Shown here: positions 48,300 to 60,987 of the stretch, one piece after another
Numbering within the stretch: position 1 is the stretch's first letter
Layout of the letters: each line of letters starts with the position of its first letter
NCBI GenBank assembly: GCA_018389105.1
Contig: JACATO010000592.1
Location: 434,001 to 498,000 of the forward strand
DNA from: Nautilus pompilius
Taxonomy: Eukaryota > Mollusca > Cephalopoda > Nautilida > Nautilidae
Length of the DNA: 64,000 nucleotides
Direction of reading: 5' to 3'
Position numbers and translations under genes: made by a program
Notes under the pieces: generated by a model
The model's input: only the letters and a program-made list of their open reading frames with translations
Told to the model about the DNA's origin: nothing
Database searches by the model: none

Positions 48300-48714
48300 T
48301 ATTTATTTCCATTAATACATCAAACTAAAAGTCTGTTTATTAATGTATGCTGAATTTTTAAAAATAAAAATAATAATTTCAATGGAATCTATCATAGTTC
48401 TACTATGTGAAGAAATAAGATCTAAATAAATATGACTGAAAGTGAACTTATGGGAGCCCACCACACAAGTACCCCTTTTTTTCTCTGTACTTTGGATCAT
48501 GGATGGTGATCCAGATTGTTGACTTCAGATTGAGGATGGCACATGATGATAACAGTAATGATAATGTGGATTGTTCACCTACAAAGGATATTATTTATTT
48601 CCTAATCTTTAAAAATGTCCATTGAAAAGAAAAAGATAAAAGTTCCATGACAGTACAATATTTCCCAATTCTTCACTAAGTTTAATAATAATTTTTTTGA
48701 TAGTCTGGACCTTA

Positions 48715-48800
48715 TATCCACCTAATTTTCAAATTGGGTATCCAACATTGTGGAGTAGATTCCCACAATTGTTGGACACCCCAGTTAGATAATTCTTTGC
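48715..48800. repeat. palindromic repeat (fold-back element)
   Basis: GGGTATCCAACATTGTGG and CCACAATTGTTGGACACCCC are inverted arms around a 9-bp loop. Weaker pairing continues outward (ACCTAATTTT with AGTTAGATAA). It could be a small MITE of a second family. Confidence 0.6.
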
Positions 48801-49859
48801 TGCTCTTTTACACTGGGTTACCATGACACTATCAGGAGAAAGCTGAGGCTACTCTCACAGTCAGTATACATTTGTAGTCGTGTTTGGCTGCCCATATGGT
48901 CAACATCTGAATGACATTTGCTGGACACAGATATGCAGTTAAAATTTTAACAGTGCATTCATTTAACCCCTTTGAAGAGTATGTCTATATATTTATGGGG
49001 AGTTAATCCTGATAGAATAATCTTGCAAAACCTAAGATTTTTATTTATGGCATTACTCCATCAAGATCAAACCTGCTTTCTGCATATTTCAGACATAAAC
49101 AAAGGGTTAAAACAGAAAGGAAAATGGCCAATGTTTCATTATTTACGGTAAAATTTAGTTTATTCTTTAGTTTATGGAGTTTTGAAATTTCTAAGTTTGT
49201 AGATGTTTTATATTTTTTTTTGTGGGGGAAATTCAGACATCTATTATCCTCTTTTTCATTTATCCACCAAAGTTGGGGACCCAATTAGCCTGGATAAGCA
49301 GAGTTTGTTGTGATAGGAATGGAAAGATATTGATGGCATCTTATTTATGGAAATTAGAGTTTTTACTTCTGTCTTTTTATTTTGATAGCATTAAAATTCA
49401 CCTTTAATTTGAGTTCTGCTCTCTGGCCAGATCTTCGTCTGAACTATTTTCCTTGCGCAGACTCTTCCCGAAAATACTGGTTAAAATCATATTAAGCTGA
49501 TCAGCGAAATAATCCAAAGTCTTAAAGTTTGCCAGTTTTTGTTGGTGATATCTTCATTAATGTGATTAGATAAATATTCTGTTATCAAACATTTTTACAT
49601 GGAAATTATCAGAGAAAAACTTATGAGATATAGAATGATCTTGCCATTGAGAGATAGAAATTACCATTCTACTTGGGAAGAGATGAGGACACTTTGTTTT
49701 GCAGATAAAGCTGCTTCTCTAGGTAGTATGCTGACAGATAACTATTGCAATCAACTTCCTTAAAATGAAGCATTTACTATCCCATCTATTCAGCTATAAT
49801 GCACACTTATGTATAATAGTTTTACTTTTGAATACACTCAAGGTGCTTCTGATGGTCTC
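48801..49859. other. non-coding DNA, nothing recognised
   Basis: No supported gene or named repeat. Confidence 0.4.
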
Positions 49860-50320
49860 CTCAGTTGTGTGCTACCTTCACAAGATCCTTGAGATCCTGG
49901 ACCTAACAGGGAGTGTGCCCCAACATCCATCATCTTAGCTCGGCACTCCCCATTTCACATACAAACTTCTAAGCCATAGCTGCATCCCACATCGCATCCC
50001 TTCCAGCACTCTCCCAGGCATTCTGATGCTGCTTTGCACTATCTAGTGAGAGACCAATGGTTTTCAGTGTTTTCTCTACCAGGGTGGGGGTTCATCTTCC
50101 ATCTTTTTACTGTGTGGCACAGGTCGTCAAACATTGCCTTTTTCCTTTCATCTACCTTTTCCATTCTGTATTTCCATGGGACTGTTAACCAGATTAGCAA
50201 AACCTGCCTTGTCTTCTTTGAATAACTGATGATATCAGGTTTCAGGTTTGTTATACCTGTGTCTTGTGGGAATAATAATTTCCACCCCACATCCACCAGC
50301 GCTTTCCAAGCCTTGTTGTT
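49860..50320 (-). pseudogene. retroelement fragment, endonuclease-like C-terminal region
   Basis: On the minus strand the frame at 50039-50296 reads GWKLLFPQDTGITNLKPDII, then LTVPWKYRMEKVDERKKAMF. This fits the PDIxL...LELTVPWE-x-R-x-E-x-x-ERKK signature common in C-terminal regions of retroelement-encoded polyproteins in fish, molluscs and cnidarians, which resembles a restriction-endonuclease-like fold. The Glu usual before LTVPW is Trp here. The frame stops at 50039. Farther downstream (to about 49860) the similarity continues weakly, with stops. No reverse transcriptase is visible. Family assignment is from memory. Confidence 0.6.
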
Positions 50321-51689
50321 GTTTGTTTTCTTTTTTCGCAGAATTGTGAGAGAAAATGTGTTTGTTTATTTATTATTCAAAGCAATTGGATAATATACAT
50401 CATTTTATTTAAAACATTTCTCCTGTTTCTATGTCAGTAGGTGAGGTATTACCACTATAAAACAAACAAACAAGGAGTGCAGGCGAAACGAAATGTGTTC
50501 AACATACAAAACATCAACATTTACTAAGAAAAAGAGATTTAAAACAGGAAATTAAAGTTGGAAAGGGTCAGTCAATCTACTGTACTTGTTTTACTTTCAT
50601 CAAAGATCAAACGTTTATGAACCTAAGGAGCATGCTAAAATAAGAAAAACAAAATTATTCATCCTTGAATTTATTTGTGGCAAAAGGGTTAGGTTTTTAA
50701 GGTTATTTAGCTTCTTATTTTTTTCTTTAAATGCTGTTCAGTTTAAGAGCTGTTAGTATTTCTACTCTTATAAATCTCAGCTTTCTGGTTACTCTTTAAT
50801 AATGCATCCTTATTGTACACGAGTGAACCTGGATTTCTCATTGAAAGAAAAAATTCCTTGTTTGTACATTTTTTTCCTTTAGAAACTCACCCCTCTTCTT
50901 CTCCTTCTCTAAATTGAGAGGATTAAGTTCTAAGCCTTTGTCAGAAACTATAAGAACAGAGTTAGGGTAACCGGTGGGTGTCAGGCACTACACAGGTATG
51001 GGAATGTCGTGATGCCCATCAGAGTAAACTATGAACCACCTGATGATTAGCTACAGATGCTCAAATCCTAGGAAACATTCAAATGAAACCAACCTGGATA
51101 CCATTAAAGCAATAGCTGTTTCGTGTATGTAACATAGCCTGGAACTGGTTCCTTTGACTAAGCATCAATACAATGGACATTCCAATACAACACCCTGCTC
51201 ATTCTTGAACTTAAATTAACTGCATTTAAATGATGCTTGCACAATTTCTCATCTGTGCTACAGCCCCAAGCCACCAAAATCTACACTGATAGCCATAATT
51301 GTAGGTACACCAATAAAATAATTTATCAAGCACAAAGAATGATACTTTGCATGTACAACAATCATATACATATATATATATATACATAAATAAGTTGATT
51401 ACATATGAAGTATTGGTTATTTCATTGGTAAGTCCATAATTATGACTTTACATCTACATCAAATAAAGAAAAATTATTTTCCAACAGATATGATCAGGCT
51501 TTTAAATTAAGTCATTTAGAAAGAAGAAAAAACAACTTCATTAAAAATTGAATTTTACATCTATGGGTGGAAGTGAAGAATATGACTGCAAAGATGTTCA
51601 TTTACTCACTATGGTTTCCATGCTAGAGGAAAAATACTCATTACATCATTTTAAATAATTGAAATAAAAATGATGTTTCATCCTGTGTC
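50321..51689. other. non-coding DNA with a half palindromic repeat
   Basis: It contains a partial family copy at 51068-51125 and a TA microsatellite at 51366-51386. TTTCATTGGTAAGTCCATAA at about 51420 resembles TTTTACTGGTAAATCCACAA at about 6324, hinting at another dispersed repeat. Confidence 0.4.
51068..51125. repeat. half copy of the palindromic repeat
   Basis: GGAAACATTCAAATGAAACC followed by GGATACCATTAAAGCAATAG matches the left half of the family. Confidence 0.55.
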
Positions 51690-51905
51690 AGCCTTAGCTT
51701 AATTATTCTTCTCTGGCTTGGGCCATGATTGGCATCTAGTATCTTTTATTCTTTACCATCCTGCTCTACAAGGGTTTACCCCAGCCACTTCTAGTCAGAA
51801 GAGTTCTAGGGTTTCCCCAGTAACTGCTTACCCTTTTCTTAGATTTGGCTTTAGCATCTCATAGACAGCTTATCTGTCTCTAAGCTATATGGAAGGAGGA
51901 TGGGC
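51690..51905 (+). repeat. SINE fragment, 5' truncated
   Basis: Matches the SINE body at CAGCCACTTCTAGTCAGAAG, AGAGTTCTAGGGTTTCC and the pyrimidine-rich region after it. The tRNA-like head is not recognisable. Confidence 0.5.
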
Positions 51906-52869
51906 CAGTTGTCTACACAGTATCAAAAATTGCACTGGATCTTTTCTACAAACCTATAACTCCGTATATTTTTTTTCTGCCCTAATTAAGTCCATATACA
52001 CTGAAGAAAAAAAAGTTTCAGAATATTTACTTTGTCATAGTCTGATTGATTTTTTTAACCATCTTTGTCAGAATCATGTTAAACAGTCATCATCTTTGTT
52101 TTGCTTTTCTATCTTCATGTTTTTTATTGTTAATGGGGAAAACCTGTATCCAAAGGCATAAACAAAACATGCTCCATAACTGATGCTGATGGCAGTTTCC
52201 CAGCACAATGCTTAACAGGTAAAATTTATATCCATCTCCCTCAAGTAAGACATGACATGGTTCTTTTAAACCAGTTAAAATCATTGTATTGATAATCTCT
52301 TTTTCCCTGGGGCCTTTATTGAAGCCATGATGGCATCCCACCATCCCCCTGTAGCAACCAAATTAAACTTCACACACAAATTCTACATGTCTAGTGGCTA
52401 CACATATTTCCACAACTTGTCCATATTTTTTAAAAAAGGATTAATCATAATTTATGCATAGCTTTGGGAAAAATCTTAACACAGTTTCTTTGAAATTAGT
52501 TGTAATATTTGAACTGTATCTCTAGAGACCACTAGCTTTAGCAACAGCTAGGCATGGTGTCCGTGTTTCAAAAACGGAATGGTAATAACAACAAACACCC
52601 AAATAATTTCTTTGACCCCTGCCAAGCTCAAATCAAATATGTCCTGAGAGTAGTGATGAAGGCAGTCACAATAACGCATTGAGAGAGAGAATCTATTTAT
52701 CCAACAAACTACGTCTGTGTAAAAGCCAGGGAGCTCATTTAATATACAACAGCTGCACAAGCACCATGATGGTTGGAAAAGAAAAGGTTCCCCCCACCCT
52801 TCCTCTGAGAGTTATAACTTTGTCAGACCACAGGAAATGGTATTTCCTTTGATATGAACTGACTGATTG

Positions 52870-53260
52870 GAGAAGTGTGGCTATTTCTGCAGTGCGCCGT
52901 ATTCTGATCAGACCCCTTCTCGTTCTGCAGGACCCACTGGGTCACAGTGGGTCATGGGAAGTGTAATTGGATTTGCACTCTGCAAGAAGGCTTACATACA
53001 ACCAACAACATCTTTGTTGATACATGGACCAATTATAGAATCAGGAGGCATCCCAAGGATGTCAATTTTAGGACAATCAGCATATCAATTTTCTCATCTT
53101 CCTTACCTGGCCCGCGAGCTTTGCAGCAGCCCCATTCAATTAATATCATCAGTGGTCTGACAGCTGGCCGCCAGCAGAACACTAAATCCAAATATTCCCA
53201 AATGTTAGCTCCTCATCAGACAGCTAAGAATTCCTGGCCGCAACTCTAATATGGAAAGGA
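52870..53260. promoter_or_regulatory. possible conserved non-coding block
   Basis: About 390 bp with clearly higher G+C than its flanks, no simple repeats, and two overlapping plus-strand frames open at once, which argues against ordinary coding. It contains CCATTCAATTAATATCATCA and GACAGCTGGCCGCCAGCAG. Regulatory or otherwise constrained DNA is inferred, not shown. Confidence 0.25.
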
Positions 53261-53717
53261 AACGATGCTGTGACAAAGGCACAGGTGCCAATTAACTTTA
53301 TAAAGACTGTTGGCTGCCACATTGGGATGGACATTCTGATTTTCATTAAAGAATTTCTTCACTTCTCAAGATGCATTCCAATATTTTTATATTGTTTTTC
53401 TAGCTTCATTGTTTTTGCTTGTTCCCATCCATACTTAATTACAAACATTTTCTACGGCATGACACAGAATTGCTGGACTACTGTCTGATTACTTATGCTA
53501 TGTATTTATCCAGGCTAATGACGATCCATTTTGATCTGGATAATACCATAATCTCAGAAAGTGCAATTAATTAACTGCTAACGAGAGACAGTTTTACTCT
53601 ATTACAATTATCATAAAAATAAATATCAGAATGCTGGATCACTAATGCAACAGAAAGTTTTAATTAAATTAGCAAACACTGATTTCAAAATATGCAAAAC
53701 TAAGAATATATATGCTA

Positions 53718-53796
53718 GCAATGTTTGAATAAAACCTGGCCGGACACTATTAGAGTGATGATATTTCAGCTTGGCTCCATTTGAATGCACCTATTA
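53718..53796. repeat. short palindromic MITE-like repeat, full copy
   Basis: GCAATGTTTGAATAAAACCT and GCTTGGCTCCATTTGAATGC are inverted arms around ACTATTAGAGTGATGAT. It is a diverged member of the family. Confidence 0.6.
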
Positions 53797-54939
53797 AGAA
53801 AAGGAAGGAAGATAAACCTAATACTGTATATTTCTTTTATTAAACAATGCTGCTTTGTTGTTGTTGTTTACTATCACCTTCAAATGACTTTGACAAAAAA
53901 GGGGGAAATAAACAGCTGATGGTAATAAGGCTCACAGCATTTGAATAATGGTAGACAGAAATAAAATTAAAAATAAAATAGTTTACACACAAGTGTTGAT
54001 TACTTTAAAAATGTCAAAATCATTAGTTATGGTGATTATTTGATGATTATGTGCTGTATGATAATTTCTTTTGTGTATGAATTTATTTAAACAAGCCGTT
54101 GCTATATTTAAAAAAAAAGCATCCTTGCCATTAAAGACAATAGGAGTTTTGCATAGACATCATACAAAGTGTTTATAAAGTCTAAGAGGCTTCAGTGCTT
54201 AACTACATAAGAAAGAAAACCAATTTTACTACAAAGTAGTGTGCTTAATGTTTTTTAGTGGTATGGTAAAGAATCTTTAAATTTCTATGTAGCTGCACCT
54301 TCAGCAATACAGCGGTCAGTCCTGTTTGACATGGCCTTGAACACATTGTCTAGCTGTCATACATGATGTGACTGATTGCTGGCTTTGATGATGATGATGA
54401 TGATGCAACCTCACTTTCAAAATATGAGAACCATTGAGCAGGAAACACTCCATTCAGTTCAGAAACTGGTTCTTTAAACTTCTTCACCCTGTGCCTAGTG
54501 AATTTGTCAGATGGTTGATTCTTGTTGTAATGTTCTCTAAACTTTCATTTCAACACAATAATCAACTTCAATTTAGAGAGTCAAAAGATAAAATCAACCG
54601 TCTCCCTGATTGCTGCCATTTTTGCTTTCAAAGATTTAAGTATGTGGCTTCATAATAATGCAGGGTACCCTCTCATGATATCTTACATAGTTAAACACAC
54701 ACACACACACACACATATATAAGCTTTTACAGTTTTTTTTGTTGTCTAAGCCGAAGAAATGGGAAATGTGAAATTTTCTGAAAACCTTTCTGGGTACATG
54801 ATAAATTATATAATATCTTTACTGTAATATTTTAATCGAGGAGAACAGTCAGATACATAGAATATGATCATAAATATCTGAATATATGAAAAGAAGAATG
54901 TAGACACAACTGATGGATTACCCTTTTTTTCTCTTACAG
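53797..54939. other. non-coding DNA with microsatellites
   Basis: It contains a GAT run (54389-54404) and a CA/TA microsatellite (54694-54720). A plus-strand frame at 54434-54655 includes CCHFCFQRF, superficially like a zinc-finger start, but no paired histidines follow. Confidence 0.4.
54694..54720. repeat. (CA)n(TA)n microsatellite
   Basis: Ten to eleven CA repeats followed by TATATA. Confidence 0.9.
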
Positions 54940-55050
54940 TGAGGCTGCTGAAAAATTAAAGCATCCAGAACAAATAAGACAAATTCCACCCTGTTCAGTG
55001 CTATTTGTTTTTAATTTAGAGACTCTTCATGCATTCTTTCATCTGATGTA
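54940..55050 (+). CDS. candidate terminal exon, unrecognised
   Basis: A very strong acceptor (CCTTTTTTTCTCTTACAG) precedes a frame open for 36 codons to a TAG, reading EAAEKLKHPEQIRQIPPCSV and onward. Incoming phase 2 is compatible with the 42815-43027 exon, but 12 kb lies between them. GTAAGTG occurs about 50 bp after the stop, at 55103. At this length chance cannot be excluded. Confidence 0.2.
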
Positions 55051-57631
55051 GATAAACAAACCAAACAAAATAATGCAGCTATGTACAAAATAGGGAAAAG
55101 GAAAGAACAGAACATTAGTGGTAAGTGTTATTTAAATGCCAGCTTTCATCTTCTTTACTGGTTTTTCATTGTAACATTGCAACAAACTCTTTCAAGTTCA
55201 ACTAAATGCTACCAGTCCCAGAATTTTTCTTCTGGCAACTTTGCTTGATGTTGTGTTTTTATCTCTTTTTAAAAATTAGGAGAGTATTTTTAAAAAAAAT
55301 ACCTCTCTCTCTCTCTCTCTCTCGCTCAGCTGTTATTTTGTTTTTGTTTTTCTTGAATTCTTCAATGACACCTGTGTAGCAAATCATAGACAGGTAAGGT
55401 CCCCCCCCCCCATCAGCTATAAAGGTCAAATTACTGCATTGGCTGGGAAAGTCTCTCAGTAAACTGCACATTTCTTGGGCTCATAGTTAGCAAGACTTTA
55501 CAGCATTTCCCATCACCCTGAAGAACTCCTCCCATTTTAAAATTTCGGTAAGATTCTTCAGCATTTTGTTTCCTGCTGGCTAAATCAAACATCGCACAAC
55601 AATCCTCGGCAGTCAGAACGTTCCTTTTCAATAGCAAACGATGTCTAATTCCACCGAACAAACACTGAAGCCACGATTCTAAATAGCCATCTGGCAGGGA
55701 TGTCAATCAGGAGAGAGAAACACTTTTCACTGCCTTCGAGAGAATCCAGAGGGGTTGTTGAGGGGGTCCTCTTTACCTTAACTTGGTCTCTTAAGGGCAA
55801 TCTCTCAACCAATTCAAAGAGCCAGGCAGATACATTTCCAAGGATGATAATTTTGTGTTTCTGATTTTTGCTAAATTAGTTTTGGCATGCCACATCTTTG
55901 GGAGGAGTTCGTCTTCTTTCTTTCCTATCTCCATCACTTTGGGAAAATAAGATTTTGGCTAATTTTATCTTAGCCAGTAGTTATGACAAGCCGACCCCCT
56001 CCTCTATCTTTTCCTGACAGTGACAACTGATAAATAGGAAAGCTATGTACAGCAGCAGCCATTATAACAGTTTTTATAGCTTGTCACTTACAAGCCAGCT
56101 TGCTTGAAAATGACCCACAAGTGCCTCTCAGGATCAGTGAGAACTGCCTACGATGAAAGCAGAAGGGATGATTTTGAAAAACCAACCACACTAAATCTCG
56201 CCTAGTTATCCCCCTCTGGATAAAAGAGGCATCAGAAAGAGAAAAAAAGAGTAACTGAATAATCTTTATCTCTTCAGTTCCTTCCCTCCAGTAGCAGCCT
56301 ACTGTTTGTATGATCATATATATATATATACTTCCAGCACTAATCATTACAGTAGATGTTAAACCACCAGTCACATCTGTTGCCATTTGTCTGTCTAAGG
56401 TACTGGGAAGGTGGTGAAAGTAACAATCCCCAAAACAAATCCATTTTCCTTCTCTTCCTTCCACCCTCTCTTTTCTCAAGTCACCTGCTGCTTCAGCAGA
56501 TGGAGTACAAATTTATGGATAAATCTCACTAATTTTTTTACAAATTCCCACCGCATTACCGGTGATGCATCTGGAACTGATTTCTCTCTTTTTTTTCTCC
56601 ATTCAAAGAAATATAAAATAAAGAAATTCTGTAAAACTTCCGGTTTGCTTGTCACTTTGTTTTGTCTTTGTTTACTTAGCAGCTTTTCATATTTACCAAC
56701 TTAATCTCAAGATTTTTTTTTCCTGCCCAGTCAAAAGAAAACTTATCTCAGTGCTCACTTCATGCTTTCCTGATAGCTGCCGTCCTACTCGGTAAGCAAA
56801 CACCAATTAATAAAGATAAACTGCGCACGTCTCAAGAGTACAGCTTTTATAAGTAATAGAGATAGACACAGCCGCCATCACCCTTTTGGTTTTAGTCCCA
56901 TGCCTCGTTAAGTACCCAAGGGGAGATAACCTACTAACTGTATTTAAAAACAAACAAACAAGAAATAACATTAATTTTAGTTCTCAGAAATAAATAAATA
57001 AGTATTTAAATTACAAGAAACAAAAATCTATCAGACTGATGAATCGTTTACAAACTTTGTACCTGTATTTGGAAACTATATGGAATAAGTAATGAGGATA
57101 AATAAAATGAGTTCTAGTATCGTATCATGAAAGGATTAATCTCTTAATTTAATTTAATTTTTTTAAGTACTAACCAAGAGACTTTTCAAATTTTGCTTCA
57201 TGCAATTAATTTCAAATGTAGGCATAGATATAATGATATCAACTTGGGCCCTGTTTTATTGTGTTTTTAATGTATTCAGGAATTCTTTTCTTTCATTCTC
57301 CCCCTCCCCCCAAAGATTTTGGAAATAATCTGGTTGGCTGAGTCCTTAATGTTGATGCTGAACAGAAATACTTGTTTTAGTGGCAGCTTAAAGTGATAAT
57401 AACTTGCAAATAAAATCACCTGTGGACAAAAGTAACAAATAGACTACATCGATGAACAACTGATTTAATAGCAGGGAAAATGAAACCAGGTTGAGTTTTT
57501 AATGCCTCAGAAGTTAGTATTTTAGTGAAATTCTAAAAAAAAAATTAAGCTGTGGTGTGTTGATAGTTTTGTCTCTGTAAAATAGAAGATTACTTTGGAC
57601 ATTTCCCAATGGCTTTATCACCATTAACAGA
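55051..57631. other. non-coding DNA, compositionally mixed
   Basis: It holds a CT microsatellite (55303-55324) and a C11 run near 55401. The stretch 55430-55720 is repeat-free and less AT-rich, with an unrecognised minus-strand frame, and could be conserved DNA. A 131-codon minus-strand frame at 56084-56479 has no recognisable domain. Nothing is assigned. Confidence 0.35.
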
Positions 57632-57750
57632 ACTAATTAATAAAACCTGTTTCAGCAATCTCTTCCTGTCACCATCATCAGGGTTTATTCTTGAGAACTG
57701 ATGGTAATGAGAAAATACTGCTGAAACACACAATAAACATTTATTAAACC
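57632..57750. repeat. palindromic element with CTGATG...GAAAC modules
   Basis: The left arm AATAAAACCTGTTTCAGCAA with CCATCATCAG and the right arm CTGATGGTAATGAG with CTGCTGAAACACAC are inverted copies. Each arm carries CTGATG and, about 20 bp later, GAAAC: on the minus strand for the left arm and on the plus strand for the right arm. This layout recalls the core spacing of hammerhead-like motifs in some retroelement ends, but stem II pairing is poor in both arms. Confidence 0.55.
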
Positions 57751-58159
57751 AACAATGTAATAAACATTGTACATTTTTTTCCCCCCTAACTCTTTGGTGG
57801 ATATTTTAAGTTTCCTCTCAAAATCTCAATAAAATTGAAAACATTGGTGGTGTAACTCTACATTAGGAAGGCAGTGTGTTATTTCTGATTAAAATCAGGT
57901 TGTCTTTCTAGCCAGATTAAAAATAAAATTCTTTGTAAATCACAGAACTTATATTTAACTACAGATATATGAATATTTAACATACAGGTTATATGCTGAC
58001 TATGTGCAAGAAATGAGAGTAACCTTCTATTATTGTATGTAGTGTTGTTGTGCAATAGACTAGTTTCTACCACGGAGATAACCAACAAAAATTATCCAAG
58101 ACTTACTTATCCTGTGCCACAAGGGGCCAAAAATTTTCTGACTTAGGTAGGGAAATCCT
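57751..58159. other. non-coding DNA, nothing recognised
   Basis: No gene or repeat supported. Confidence 0.4.
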
Positions 58160-58347
58160 TACAGAACTCTATTTTCAGATGTGGATGGGCAACCAAAGTG
58201 CCTGGAGAAAATCCAAATGGCTAGCTAGTGAAAAATAAGCCATGCTAGGGAGAGAAGTATGCCAAGCTATGCCAACTCTGATCATGAATTGAACTTGAGC
58301 CCTCAGCCTTGATAGTCTAGTAACCTGACCAACAGCTGCGCCCATAA
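58160..58347 (-). repeat. tRNA-derived SINE copy, minus strand
   Basis: On the minus strand GGGCGCAGCTGTTGGTCAGG is the head, and GGGCTCAAGTTCAATTC is a good B box. The body has GTTGGCATAGCTTGGCATAC and CCTAGCATGGCTTATTTT, matching other copies. The 3' part is missing. Confidence 0.65.
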
Positions 58348-60987
58348 GTGCATTACAAATCAAAACTCTTGTAACCTAACCAGCAGAAAGCAAACATGGG
58401 TCATTGTTGTTGTTTTACCTGTGAGCTTTACAAAGACAGGTTTTTCGTGATTAAAGGAAAATAAACAATTTCTGATAGTTAAATCTTCAACCATACTTTT
58501 AGGGATATATTTACTATTAACTTTTTTTAAAATTCACTACAGTCTTCAAAATCTCTTGACTTTTTAAGATCATACAATAACTAAAAGGTACATATAGAAG
58601 TATTTTTTGACATGGTCTTCCACAAAGGTCCTCGTTAATCTAACAAGTTCATGCGAAAACACTTAAAAGGAGCTGAGCAATTAGCTATTGATCATTCTCA
58701 CTTATGCATAAATTTGAAAACAAACAAAAATGCTTTCACTTGTAACATGAAAGGATAAAAGTAACATCAAAGTGGTAAATATAGTCAAAATAATACATAA
58801 TTTTAAAGGGTTTGTCACTTTGTATAAAACTGATTACATATCAACATATCATTCTCTCCTCACAAGCAAATATTTAACAAATTTCATAAATGTTTCTTGA
58901 ATGATATTTAATAGTATTTAATACACAAAATCCTAATTTTTTTTTAAAATTTACCCGAAAGCAACCCCATGTATTCCACATTCAAGATATGCTTTTATTA
59001 CTTTGTACCTTTGTGAAAAATTTCATTAAAATATTTTGCAAACTTTAAGAGATGGAAGATCACTTTCTTACAACTTGTCCTACAAATTCAGAAGAGCAAA
59101 CTTCAAAGGAGCCGTTTATTTACATTTAAAATTTAGTATCCATTAACTACAGAAGTTGGTATTTTCAAATAAAGGACTAGAGAATTATTGAAATCAATGG
59201 ATGCTTTTACAATCTCTTTGCTGCAAAGAAATTATAATAAATTATTTTAAATTAATAGTAAAAAAAAAGAAAAAAATTTCGCAAAAGCATTTAAAACAAC
59301 AACATCATCATCATCATCATTGGTGATACTTTAAAGTCTGTCTTTGACTACTGCACTCAAATTAACACTCCACACTTCTTCAATAATTAGAATACGGCTT
59401 GTAGATTTATTACTAATATCAAGAAATTTTCCAAAGTGAAATCTTTTTCACAAAAGTAAGAAACAAACAAAATATATCATCAATGCTTGATTTTCAGATT
59501 AAATCAAGCAATGAAAATTATTTCTTCATGATATTTCTAATCAGAAACCTCAAAGGGTCAGATTAAAAGTTGTGTCAAATAATTGTTCATCTGAGAAGGA
59601 AAACTAATATTTTGGGAGTTGTGTGTGTTCCCAATTAAATTAGCGGAATGCTAACTTTTTATGGTAGTTTGCAAAGAGAAGTGACTCTAAATTTGGATCA
59701 TTTTGAAATACAATTCTGCAGCCTGGTGTTAAGAACTGAGTTACATAATAATACTTTTTTTTAAAAAAAAAGTCATCTTTAAATAATGAAAAAAAACAGA
59801 TGAAATTAAGTTCAAAATTAGTGTGCATTACATGAATCCTTCATGAGGTTAATACTTCACAAAAGTAGTGAAACTTCACGTTAATTTAAAGCAGCATCTT
59901 TAATTTTGATAGAATTAATTCGCTTTTAATTACCAATACTTTTCCAAAGTCTAAATCCTTTCTTTTTTTTTTCTTGTGATTTGTTTGGTGGCAAAATTAT
60001 CATCATTCACCTGACATATCAGCTGCATACTGATGATAATGATTTTAATTTAATCCTCTGTATATCTGGGGTGCATTTTTTTGCAACCCAACACCCTTCA
60101 GATCTGTATAAGGGCTGTGACACAGTACCTTCCTCATTAACATACAACAAATCTACATTAGTTTGGTTTAATTCAAAGAACTTCCAAAAGCTACACAAGC
60201 CTACTCTTTAGAGTTAATAACCATATAGAACATCATGACAACCCATTATTATTATTAATTCTAAGATCTTTCCTGCTTAGAGAGAATATCCTTCTTAACA
60301 AAAGTGATACAATATGTCGGGGCCTAATATAACCCAAAATGTGATAAGCGGGGACAAACCTGAATCTTGGGTCTATCCAATAACACACTGAATATCCTGC
60401 TTCTTTTATTCAAAGCTTTGGTTAAATCTCATCTAGACATCCTATTGGAACCCTGGAGAACACCTAATTTCATTTACAGTTGTTTTCATAAATTTTAAAA
60501 TCAAAATTTAAATATTCTAGCTTCCATTATCATCTTTAACACAATTTGTTTTTAACTTTGTATCTCCTCCTCCTCTTTTTTTTTTTTTTTTAGAAAAAAA
60601 TTAATTCACCACACAACTTTCACTTGAGGAAAACATAATTCAGATCATAGAAGTTATTATTTACCAACTTTTTTTTACATTTTAGAACTTCTAAAAATAC
60701 CCATCTGTTAATGAGAAGAAAGATTAAACTGCGAGAAGCAAGCAGCACAGGTTTTCTTCAGAAATAAATAAAAAAAAAACCTAACACAGCCCCCCCCCTT
60801 TTTTAAAATCCCCATATTTTCAGATTCTTTCCCCCATCAAACAAACAACAGCTATATTACTTGAATTCATCTTTTCTCCTTTAGATTATTTGGTTTATTC
60901 ACCATTTTCTTCCTTTTCTATATTATGATGTATACTCTAGTAGAAAATTATACAGATCATTGTTGCTATGCCATAACCTCGTTTCAG
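58348..60987. other. non-coding AT-rich DNA, nothing recognised
   Basis: Very AT-rich. A T/A palindrome (CTTTTTTTTAAAAAAAAAG) lies at about 59755-59773, a CAT run near 59305-59322 and a C9 run near 60790. No supported gene. Confidence 0.45.

Noticed and set aside
54434..54655. Zinc-finger-like CCHFCFQRF word
   Set aside because: The paired histidines of a C2H2 finger are absent.
56084..56479. 131-codon minus-strand frame
   Set aside because: No domain, no splice context, and composition like neighbouring non-coding DNA.
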